From UBA5078 sp041175045 (GTDB lineage Bacteria; Pseudomonadota; Gammaproteobacteria; Pseudomonadales; Pseudohongiellaceae): a DNA stretch of 12,164 bases. The DNA is taken from the NCBI GenBank assembly GCA_041175045.1, contig JBEDFR010000177.1, positions 1 to 12,164 on the forward strand, in the 5' to 3' direction. The notes below the pieces were generated by a model. It was not told the DNA's origin and made no database searches. It saw nothing but the letters and a program-made list of their open reading frames with translations. Positions 6,023 to 12,164 of the stretch are shown piece by piece; position 1 is the first letter of the stretch, and every line of letters starts with the position of its first letter. The position numbers and the translations under genes were made by a program.

Positions 6023-7141
6023 GTGAAAATCAAACACCTGACAGCCATCGCACTGGTTGTTGTCGTAGTCGTATGGATGGGCTGGCCGCGTGAACGCGGC
6101 GCTCTGGAAGACGGCTATGCACTGCCCGAGAGTGATAGTGAAGTCACCGCCGTCGCCGGCAGTGCTCCCATCACCAGCGACAACCAGACCTTCACTGTGC
6201 GCGTGGCCCGAGTCGATGCGCAGAACTACGTTCAACGCATTCGTGTGCGCGGCCAGACCAAGGCCTTCCGCCTCATAGATGTGCGCGCCGAGGCTGCCGG
6301 CCGCGTGGTGGCGACCCCAGTGGCCCGTGGCGCCCGCGTGAACGCGGGAGATGTGCTTTGCGAGATCGCCATCGACACCCGCGCCACCGATCTGCAGGAG
6401 GCCATCAGCCGCGAAGAGCAGGCCCGCCTGGAGTACCAGGGGGCCCTCGATCTGCAGGCCAGAGGCCTGCAGTCCCGCGTCGGTCTGGCCCAGCTCAAGG
6501 CGGCTCTCGACTCCTCCACCGCCGCCGTCAAGCGTGCGGAGCTCTCCCTGCAGCGCACCCGCATCACGGCCCCCTTCGCCGGCATCATGGAGACCCGTGC
6601 CGTGGAAGTCGGCGACCTGATGGACATGGGCGGCCAGTGCGCCTCGCTGCTGGATGACACCCCCATGCTGCTGACCGGCCTCGTGCCGGAACAGGATGTC
6701 GGCAAGCTCGTGCTGGGCGCGCAAGTCAGCGCGCAGCTGCTTTCGGGCGAAACCGTGAGCGGCGAACTCAGCTATATTTCCCGGGCAGCGGACAGCACCT
6801 CACGCAGCTATGCCATCGAGGTGGAGATCGCCGCGACGGAGCAACCCATACGGCAGGGCATCACTGCAGAAATCTACATTGCCGCCAGCGAGACTCAGGC
6901 CCATCTGGTGCCGGCCTCTGCGCTTACCATGGACGATGCCGGCCTCATCGGCATCAAGCATGTCGATGCCGACAATCTGGTGCACTTCGCACCTGTGAGC
7001 ATTGTGGGCGAGAACACCAGTGTCGATCCCGGCATGTGGGTGACTGGCCTGCCTGCCAGCGTCCGGGTGATCACCCATGGTCAGGAGATTGTCTTCGCCG
7101 GCCAGACCGTAGTTCCCGATTCTTCCTGGTCAACCCTCTGA
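6023..7141 (+). CDS. RND efflux periplasmic adaptor (membrane fusion protein)
   Basis: A 372-residue periplasmic adaptor that would join the RND permease to an outer-membrane channel. Residues 1-20 are a basic start plus a hydrophobic run (VVVVVVW) without a lipobox cysteine, so it is probably an anchored or Sec-cleaved protein, not a lipoprotein. The lipoyl domain is split: first half about 86-116 (VRAEAAGRVVATPVARGARVNAGD), second half about 178-212 (TRITAPFAGIMETRAVEVGDLM). Between them is a short alpha-hairpin (~122-175) with LQARGLQSR at the tip, the place that meets a TolC-like channel. A beta-barrel (~215-288, ending RQGITAEIYI) and membrane-proximal domain (LVPASAL at 295-301) follow. 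It lies 13 bp before the permease gene, so the two are surely one operon. Family assignment is firm; the substrate is not predictable. Confidence 0.92.
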   Translation: MKIKHLTAIALVVVVVVWMGWPRERGALEDGYALPESDSEVTAVAGSAPITSDNQTFTVRVARVDAQNYVQRIRVRGQTKAFRLIDVRAEAAGRVVATPVARGARVNAGDVLCEIAIDTRATDLQEAISREEQARLEYQGALDLQARGLQSRVGLAQLKAALDSSTAAVKRAELSLQRTRITAPFAGIMETRAVEVGDLMDMGGQCASLLDDTPMLLTGLVPEQDVGKLVLGAQVSAQLLSGETVSGELSYISRAADSTSRSYAIEVEIAATEQPIRQGITAEIYIAASETQAHLVPASALTMDDAGLIGIKHVDADNLVHFAPVSIVGENTSVDPGMWVTGLPASVRVITHGQEIVFAGQTVVPDSSWSTL

Positions 7142-7154
7142 ACGGACAACTGTC

Positions 7155-10100
7155 ATGCGCTACATACGAGCCTCTGTATCACGGGCCAGAACCACACTGA
7201 GTGTCTTTGCCGCCATCATGGCCACGGGCTTCGTGTCCTATCTGACCATTCCCGTCGAGCTCAACCCGGACGTATCGGTGCCCATCATCGTCACCACGAT
7301 CATCCACGAGGGCATCTCCCCGGAGGACGCCGAGCGCCTGTTGGCCAAGCCTGCCGAGGTCGAACTGAAGGCGGTGGAAGGCATCACCGAGGTGAGCTCT
7401 TTCTCCAGCGAAGGCGCCGCCACCATCATTGCCGAGTTCGACGTGACGCTGGACTCCACCATTGCCCTGCAGGAAATCCGCACGGCCATCGACCGCGCCC
7501 AGGCGCGCTTCCCGCAGTCCACCGAAGAGCCCATCGTGCAGGAAGTCTCGGCCGCCTCCGTGCCGCTGGTGCAGATCGCCATCAGTGGCAAGGACGTGCC
7601 GGAACGCGTGCTGCTGCAGGTGGCCCAGGATCTGCAGCGCCGGGTGGAAACCCTGCCCGAGGTGATGTCGGCCGACATGGTCGGCGATCGCGAGGAACTG
7701 CTGGAAGCCATTATCGATCCCGCCCAGCTGGAGACCTACGGCCTTACCAACCAGCAGATCGTGCAGGCGGTGACCAACAACAATCGGCTGATCCCGGCAG
7801 GTGCCGTGAACACGGGTCAGGGCAGCTTTTCCGTGAAACTGCCTGGCCTGATCGAGACGCAGGAAGATCTGTTCGACATTCCCATTGCCGCGAACCAGTT
7901 CGGTGTGTTGACTCTGAGTGACATCGCCGAGGTGCGTCGCACCTTCAAGGACGCGCAACGCTACTCCTACGCCAATGGCGAGCGTTCCATCTCCATCGAT
8001 GTGCAGAAGCGCAAGGGCGCCAACCTGATCGAGGCCATGGACAAGATCGATGTGATCGTGGAGCAGATGCTGCCCACACTGCCCCCTGCCGTGACCATCG
8101 CCTACCTCAACAACACGGCACCCATCGTGATCGAGCAGAACCTGGGCCTGCAGGGCAACATGGTGTCTTCCATGGTGCTGGTGCTGATCGTAGTCATCGC
8201 GGCCGTGGGCGTGCGCTCCGGAATCCTGGTCACCCTGGCCGTCCCGTTCTCCTTCTTCTTTGCCTTCATCATCATCTCGATGCTGGGCTTCACCTACAAC
8301 TTCATGGTGATCTTCGGCCTGCTGCTGGGGTTGGGCATGCTGGTCGACGGCGCCATCGTGATGGTGGAATTCGCCGATACGCGAATGGCCGAAGGTTACA
8401 GCAAGGAAGACGCCTACGCGGAAGCCGTGAACCGCATGTTCTGGCCGATCATCGCCTCGACACTCACGACGCTTGCAGCGTTCCTGCCCATGATGTTCTG
8501 GCCGGGTGTCGCAGGGGAATTCATGCGCTACCTGCCGATCACTGTGTTTGCGGTATTGGTGGGTTCTCTGCTCTACGCGCTCTGGTTTGCGCCTGTCATC
8601 GGCGCCCTGTTCGCCAAGGAGCCCAAGGTCGCGCGCACGCTCGCGGCAGCTCACCATGATGAAGTGGACTCCACGCATCTGCGAGGCTTCAGCCGTGTCT
8701 ACGCGAATGTCCTGCGCATGGCGGCGCGTTCGCCCGGACTGGTATTCCTGGGCAGCATCGGCACACTGGCTGGCATTGCCATGGCCTACTTCAACTACGG
8801 CGCGGGCGTGGAATTCTTCACCGCCGTCGAGCCGAATCAGACTCGAGTGCAGGTGTTTGCCCGAGGCAATTTCTCGCCCGAGGAAATCCGCGACATCGTG
8901 GTTGATGTCGAGCAGCGCATCATGAACGTGGGCTACTACAAGAACATCGTCACTCAGTCCGGTGCCGGGCAGAGCCTCGGGGGCGGTCAGAGTTCCGCAC
9001 CCGATCTGGTGGGGACCATCTTCGTAGAGTTCATCGACCGCCGCATTCGCGATGTCAACGGTTTCGAAATCGAAAATCTCTACCGCGACGCCATCAGCAA
9101 CATACCGGGTGTGCGCGCCGAAATTGCCACCATCGAGCAGGGCCCGCCGGTGGGCAAGGAACTGCAGATCGAAATATTCGGTGACAATCTCGATGATCTG
9201 ATCACCGAGGCGAAGCGCGTGCGGGAGTATCTGGAAACCGGCATGACAGGCCTGATTGACATCGACGACACCACGCCGATCCCTGGCATCGAATGGGCCA
9301 TCAACGTGGATCGCGCCCGCGCCGCCATGTTCGGCGCCAGCATCACTGAAGTAGGCACTGCCGTGCAGCTGCTCACCGAAGGGGTGCGCATGGGGGACTA
9401 TCGCCCCGATGACACGGAAGAGGAAGTCGATATCCGCGTGCGGTATCCAGAGGAGTATCGCGGCCTGGAACAGATCGAGAAGATCATGGTCAACACGGCC
9501 AGCGGCCCGGCTCCCGTCAGCAGTTTCATCACCCGCGTTCCAGAACCCAAGGTGAGCTCGATCCAGCGCGTCGATGGCAACAAGGTCATCTATGTCCGCG
9601 CCAACCCTGCACCCGGCGTGGTGACAGCCAACAAGCTGGTAGAACTGGAGCAATGGCTGGCGACCAATCCCATGATGCCGGGCGTGGACTATCAGTTCCG
9701 TGGGGCCAACGAGGAACAGGAGCAGTCCTTTGCGTTCTTGCTGCAGGCATTCGGCATTTCGTTGATGTTGATGGCAATCCTCCTGGTAACGCAGTTCAAC
9801 AGCTTCTATCAGGCCCTGCTGATCCTGTCTGCTGTCCTGCTGTCCACCACTGGCGTATTGCTGGGCCTGCTGATTACCGGTCAGACCTTCAGCGTGATCC
9901 TGACGGGCGTGGGTATCGTGGCACTCGCGGGAATCATCGTGAACAACAACATCATCCTGATCGACACCTTCAATTATCTGCGCAGCAGTCGCCAGGACTG
10001 GAGCCTGGAGGAAGTGATCGTGCAGACAGGTGTGCAGCGTCTGCGGCCGGTGTTCCTCACGACGTTCACGACGGGATTCGGGCTGCTGCCCCTGGCCATG

Positions 10101-10346
10101 CATGTCTCTGTCGACCTGATTCTGGCCGAAGTGGAAGTGGGCGGTCCGATCACCTCGCAGTGGGTACAACTGGCCAGCGCCATTGTCTACGGCCTGACCT
10201 TCGGCACCATTCTCACCCTGATCATCACACCGGCCATGCTGGCACTGCCGAGCAAGCTGCGCGAGCATTTACGCAATCTGCGCCGGCTTTTCGGCACCGG
10301 TGGCAATACATCGACTCCTCGCATGACGACGGAAGCGGGCAACTGA
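7155..10346 (+). CDS. RND superfamily efflux permease (AcrB-like)
   Basis: A 1063-residue proton-driven RND transporter, the usual length for AcrB-type pumps. TM1 is near residues 9-31, followed by porter-domain sequence (VELNPDVSVPII, AEVELKAVEGI, TAIDRAQARFP). TM2-6 lie around 335-485, TM7 about 525-545, the second porter domain about 550-850, and TM8-12 about 859-1031. In TM4 the usual Asp-Asp pair is Asp398-Gly399 (LVDGAIVMVEFAD). In TM10 the position of the AcrB lysine is in an Asn run (GIIVNNNIILID, N930-N932). A DG plus NN arrangement occurs in other RND branches, so this is a subfamily mark and not a defect. It follows the adaptor by 13 bp with a weak ribosome site. No outer-membrane factor gene follows, so a TolC-like partner must be encoded elsewhere. 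Drug, lipid and metabolite export are all possible. Confidence 0.94.
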   Translation: MRYIRASVSRARTTLSVFAAIMATGFVSYLTIPVELNPDVSVPIIVTTIIHEGISPEDAERLLAKPAEVELKAVEGITEVSSFSSEGAATIIAEFDVTLDSTIALQEIRTAIDRAQARFPQSTEEPIVQEVSAASVPLVQIAISGKDVPERVLLQVAQDLQRRVETLPEVMSADMVGDREELLEAIIDPAQLETYGLTNQQIVQAVTNNNRLIPAGAVNTGQGSFSVKLPGLIETQEDLFDIPIAANQFGVLTLSDIAEVRRTFKDAQRYSYANGERSISIDVQKRKGANLIEAMDKIDVIVEQMLPTLPPAVTIAYLNNTAPIVIEQNLGLQGNMVSSMVLVLIVVIAAVGVRSGILVTLAVPFSFFFAFIIISMLGFTYNFMVIFGLLLGLGMLVDGAIVMVEFADTRMAEGYSKEDAYAEAVNRMFWPIIASTLTTLAAFLPMMFWPGVAGEFMRYLPITVFAVLVGSLLYALWFAPVIGALFAKEPKVARTLAAAHHDEVDSTHLRGFSRVYANVLRMAARSPGLVFLGSIGTLAGIAMAYFNYGAGVEFFTAVEPNQTRVQVFARGNFSPEEIRDIVVDVEQRIMNVGYYKNIVTQSGAGQSLGGGQSSAPDLVGTIFVEFIDRRIRDVNGFEIENLYRDAISNIPGVRAEIATIEQGPPVGKELQIEIFGDNLDDLITEAKRVREYLETGMTGLIDIDDTTPIPGIEWAINVDRARAAMFGASITEVGTAVQLLTEGVRMGDYRPDDTEEEVDIRVRYPEEYRGLEQIEKIMVNTASGPAPVSSFITRVPEPKVSSIQRVDGNKVIYVRANPAPGVVTANKLVELEQWLATNPMMPGVDYQFRGANEEQEQSFAFLLQAFGISLMLMAILLVTQFNSFYQALLILSAVLLSTTGVLLGLLITGQTFSVILTGVGIVALAGIIVNNNIILIDTFNYLRSSRQDWSLEEVIVQTGVQRLRPVFLTTFTTGFGLLPLAMHVSVDLILAEVEVGGPITSQWVQLASAIVYGLTFGTILTLIITPAMLALPSKLREHLRNLRRLFGTGGNTSTPRMTTEAGN

Positions 10347-10373
10347 TTGGCGGGAATACGCAGGCGATAAAGC

Positions 10374-10390
10374 ACGAGCGATCGTCTTTT
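10374..10390 (+). terminator. Weak terminator candidate after the RND operon
   Basis: ACGA (10374-10377), a GCGA loop of the stable GNRA type, TCGT (10382-10385), then CTTTT, beginning 28 bases after the permease stop. The stem is only four pairs and the T-run is short, so it may work poorly or not at all. Confidence 0.3.
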
Positions 10391-10451
10391 ACACATAGGC
10401 ACAGAAGTACCCATGTGTCGCCGATGGAGGGTTTGCGACAGCTTGTCACTT

Positions 10452-10471
10452 GCGTTCTGTTGCAAGAACGC
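10452..10471. repeat. Inverted repeat GCGTTCT-N6-AGAACGC
   Basis: Perfect 7-bp arms around the loop GTTGCA, between the convergent RND permease and TPR-protein genes. A second pairing, CTTGC (10449-10453) with GCAAG (10462-10466), would exclude it. No T-run on either side, so it is not a classic intrinsic terminator. It could be an operator or an mRNA 3'-end structure. Confidence 0.4.
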
Positions 10472-10646
10472 CCTGTGCCGGTATCCGTTCACTTTCTGCG
10501 CCACGGCTGTCACGCCATTCGGCAACCGGACACAAGCAACTGAGGAGAGGGCCAGCATACGGATCTTTGCCGGCCTTCTCTGACCCCAAGGAGTCTGCAG
10601 GTTCCGATCCTCAGCGACCTTTACCCTGCTCCCTGTTCCTGCTGAG

Positions 10647-11378
10647 TCAGTTCGTCCAGGCCACCTGATCCACCAGGCTGAGCCTGGCCTCATCGAAGGC
10701 TTCCTGTGCAGAGCGTCGAACCGCCTGGCGCATGTAATATGAGGTCAGGTCGACATTGCGCCGCAGCACCTCCAGCACGCGCTCATCCACCCCTTGCATC
10801 TTTTCCGTGAACGCCAGGCGCTGAGTCAGCAACTCGTGTGCCTCTTTGAGATGGTCCTGACGACCGGTAGCCAGCCCGTGATTGATCACCAGCACATGCC
10901 AGTCCGAAATCTGAGCAATACCGCGCGCCCAGCCGTCGGAACCAGGCTCGTATACCCGTGAGTAAAGCCACTGGAGATAGCGGAACTGCCTGTCCACGTT
11001 GGGCCAGTCGGCCAGCGAGACGTGGCAGTCGATAATGCGCTCCACCAGAGGGATCTGCTGCTCACTGTAAAGCCCGTGACTGATGCGCGTGATCTGCAGC
11101 GCCTGTTGATAGCCCTCCAGCGCCTGCGAGTAAAACCCCGCTTCCACCTGCAGGTCGGCCGCGGCCAGCAGCGGTTCCGTCAGGCGCAGATCGTAGGCGC
11201 CGAACTCCGCCACCATGTCGCTGACCAACGCGACACGCTGCGCTGCCGCCAGCGGATCGGGTGTGGCAACAGAGGCGGATGCGAGGCCGTCCTCCTGTGC
11301 ATGAGCCAAGGAGCAGGCCGCTGTCAGGATTGTCGTGTAGAGGAACGTGCGAAGAAAACCATCATTCTTGTAGTTCAT
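10647..11378 (-). CDS. Exported TPR-like repeat protein of unknown function
   Basis: A 243-residue protein I do not recognise as a named family. From ATG 11378 it starts MNYKNDGFLRTFLY with a hydrophobic stretch to SLAHA-QED, a good Sec signal peptide cut after residue 27. Cys22 in LTAAC gives a poor lipobox, so a lipoprotein is possible but less likely. The mature part is helical, with TPR-like units near 68-101 (LLAAADLQVEAGFYSQALEGYQ) and 108-141, and further helices to the end. TPR folds usually bind proteins, so a periplasmic scaffold or assembly role is the natural guess. A TTG two codons upstream (11384) is the alternative start; neither has an ideal ribosome site. It reads in the same direction as the BatA-like gene, 206 bp downstream of that gene's stop, and probably has its own promoter in the AT-rich gap. 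Confidence 0.75.
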   Translation of the reverse strand: MNYKNDGFLRTFLYTTILTAACSLAHAQEDGLASASVATPDPLAAAQRVALVSDMVAEFGAYDLRLTEPLLAAADLQVEAGFYSQALEGYQQALQITRISHGLYSEQQIPLVERIIDCHVSLADWPNVDRQFRYLQWLYSRVYEPGSDGWARGIAQISDWHVLVINHGLATGRQDHLKEAHELLTQRLAFTEKMQGVDERVLEVLRRNVDLTSYYMRQAVRRSAQEAFDEARLSLVDQVAWTN

Positions 11379-11471
11379 CTCCAATACCGTCGTTCTGGTT
11401 TTTGTGCAGGAAATATCCTCCAGGAACCCGGCTCAGGCAACAGAAAACTGGCGCATTTTCATGAATTTTTC

Positions 11472-11562
11472 GTGACATATGACATCTGTGTTTCAAATTG
11501 ATGACAATCTGAAAACGAAAAATGATTGAAAACAAACGATTGTAATTGTGACAAATATGACA
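11472..11562. promoter_or_regulatory. AT-rich upstream region with five TGACA motifs
   Basis: Between the BatA-like and TPR genes the base composition drops sharply in G+C. TGACA occurs at 11473, 11480, 11502, 11549 and 11558, all on the + strand (TGTCA on the strand of the TPR gene). Two pairs are near copies: GTGACATATGACA (11472-11484) and GTGACAAATATGACA (11548-11562). The region lies about 95-185 bp upstream of the TPR start codon, suitable for an activator or repressor. No clear -35/-10 pair could be fixed. Confidence 0.4.
11498..11511. promoter_or_regulatory. FNR/ANR-like site, imperfect
   Basis: TTGAT-GACA-ATCTG matches eight of the ten defined positions of the FNR/ANR consensus TTGAT-N4-ATCAA. 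It lies about 120 bp upstream of the TPR start, far for a class II activator site but possible for class I. It overlaps one TGACA motif. In AT-rich DNA such matches arise by chance. Confidence 0.25.
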
Positions 11563-11580
11563 GGGCCGTCATCCAGCCCT
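11562..11580 (-). terminator. Weak terminator after the BatA-like gene
   Basis: AGGGC and GCCCT (11562-11566 and 11576-11580) form a 5-bp stem with a 9-base loop, four bases beyond the stop of the leftward gene. In that direction the next bases read GTCATATTTGTC, only moderately T-rich. Position is right but strength is doubtful. Confidence 0.35.
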
Positions 11581-11584
11581 GCAC

Positions 11585-12164
11585 TCAGCGGTAGGTGGTA
11601 TTGGCCACCCGGGTTTCGGCCAGCAGCATGAGCATGACGAGCAGCAACAGCCACCACCACACGCGCTGCGGACCCTCGATCTCCGCGATCAACTGGGCCG
11701 TGCGCACTTCTTCGGACTGCACTGGCTCGGTTTCGGGATTGGTGACGGCATCCTGCAGTGCGGAGGGCGCGATGCGCGCCAGCGCAGATTCCTGGGGGTC
11801 CGGGTTCACCGCATAGAACTGCACCGACTCACCGTCGTCGATGCTCATGAAACCAGCGGAGGTGGCGGTGAGCAGGCGATCTCCCGCCAACAGTTGCGTG
11901 CTGCTGCCCGCGGCATCGATGATGGTGAGGGTCGCCTCCTCGGCCACGGCCGTGCTCAGGTCGATCACGTCACCCACCCGATAAGCTCGCTCTTTCTCGG
12001 TAGCCTGCGCCAGGTAACGCAGCGACTCATGGGCGAAGGGCAGATACAGCCCCTGCAGCGGCATGTTGTTCCACTCGGTGTCGAGCGCGGATGCGAACAG
12101 CAGCACCCGACCCTGCCCCACGGAACGTTCCAGCAACGCGGGGCTGCCATTATCGAACTGCATC
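11585..12164 (-). CDS. C-terminal part of a BatA/aerotolerance-type membrane protein, 5' truncated
   Basis: The frame runs off the right edge, so only the last ~192 residues are seen and the Met at 12163 is probably internal. The start of the fragment, LLERSVGQGRVLLFASALDTEWNNMPLQGLYLPFAHESLRYL, is typical of membrane proteins with a BatA-like N-terminus and a von Willebrand or glutamine-amidotransferase-like central domain: 'restore legality, then empty assets' loops with D-TEW-N-P and FVPF/YLPF motifs. A beta-rich domain follows (VGDVIDLS to YAVNPDPQES), then a final membrane helix WWWLLLLVMLMLLAETRVA and a short tail TTYR. Such genes usually stand in clusters with MoxR ATPases, DUF58 and vWA proteins, which would lie to the right of this window. 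Family naming is moderately sure; function in this family is poorly known. Confidence 0.7.
   Translation of the reverse strand, partial: MQFDNGSPALLERSVGQGRVLLFASALDTEWNNMPLQGLYLPFAHESLRYLAQATEKERAYRVGDVIDLSTAVAEEATLTIIDAAGSSTQLLAGDRLLTATSAGFMSIDDGESVQFYAVNPDPQESALARIAPSALQDAVTNPETEPVQSEEVRTAQLIAEIEGPQRVWWWLLLLVMLMLLAETRVANTTYR

Larger units (their letters stand above)
10347..10646. other. 300-bp spacer between RND permease and TPR-protein gene
   Basis: The spacer lies between two converging genes. I see no gene in it: the one open frame, 10450-10668 (+), is short, low in recognisable features and runs into the TPR gene. It holds a weak terminator-like element (10374-10390) and an inverted repeat (10452-10471). 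Confidence 0.5.

Noticed and set aside
5722..6093. Small ORFs (5722-6048 minus; 5896-6093 plus) in the regA-RND spacer
   Set aside because: Arg/Cys-rich products without family features or good ribosome sites; the plus one overlaps the adaptor gene by about 70 bp in another frame.
7179..10268. Antisense open frame of 1029 codons inside the RND permease gene
   Set aside because: Its product is full of His, Gln, Asp and Gly runs, the usual shadow of a GC-rich membrane-protein gene read backwards. The sense frame has unmistakable RND motifs throughout.
10450..10668. 72-codon + strand ORF after the RND operon
   Set aside because: No ribosome site, Ser/Pro/Arg-rich with no fold signal, and it runs into the opposite-strand TPR gene.
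1..12164. Insertion sequences, prophage genes, CRISPR arrays, attachment sites
   Set aside because: No transposase or integrase motifs, no terminal inverted repeats with target duplications and no regular spacer-repeat array are visible.

Overview
The window is about 62% GC by eye. It is densely coding, with both strands used and long antisense open frames typical of high-GC genomes. A RegB/RegA-type redox two-component pair, a TonB-dependent receptor of the 'NMPSHAHGQGY' type, an RND efflux pair and a BatA-like membrane protein together suggest an aerobic, Gram-negative gammaproteobacterium, perhaps of the marine Halieaceae/Cellvibrionales kind. That placement is inferred from gene content, not from a marker gene.

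Layout. Bases 1-1833 (+) are the 3' part of a TonB-dependent outer-membrane receptor whose 5' end lies outside the window. Convergent with it, 1856-3607 (-) encodes a two-domain protein: a class I SAM methyltransferase followed in the same frame by a GNAT-type acetyltransferase domain. A 122-bp divergent spacer separates that gene from a two-component operon on the + strand: a membrane histidine kinase of the RegB/PrrB/RoxS family (3730-5127) and a RegA/PrrA/RoxR response regulator (5115-5651), which overlap by 13 bp. A 371-bp non-coding stretch follows, with a promoter candidate overlapped by repeats, a perfect 14-bp palindrome and a hairpin plus T-run. It leads into an RND pair: a periplasmic adaptor (6023-7141) and an inner-membrane permease (7155-10346). 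No outer-membrane factor and no dedicated regulator lie beside the pair. After a 300-bp spacer, two genes read leftwards: a small exported TPR-like protein (10647-11378), and the C-terminal end of a membrane protein resembling the BatA/aerotolerance group (11585 to the right edge). An AT-rich spacer between those two carries five copies of TGACA and one FNR/ANR-like site.

How the genes may work together. RegB should sense the redox state of the quinone pool and a cysteine, and phosphorylate RegA, which would act on respiratory genes elsewhere and possibly on its neighbours. The RND pair probably exports a small molecule using an outer-membrane channel encoded elsewhere. The methyltransferase-GNAT fusion has no visible pathway partner here. 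I see no mobile element, CRISPR array, tRNA or rRNA. I did not find an unmistakably new multi-gene system. The best leads are the fusion enzyme, the regulatory architecture upstream of the RND pair, and the AT-rich TGACA cluster.
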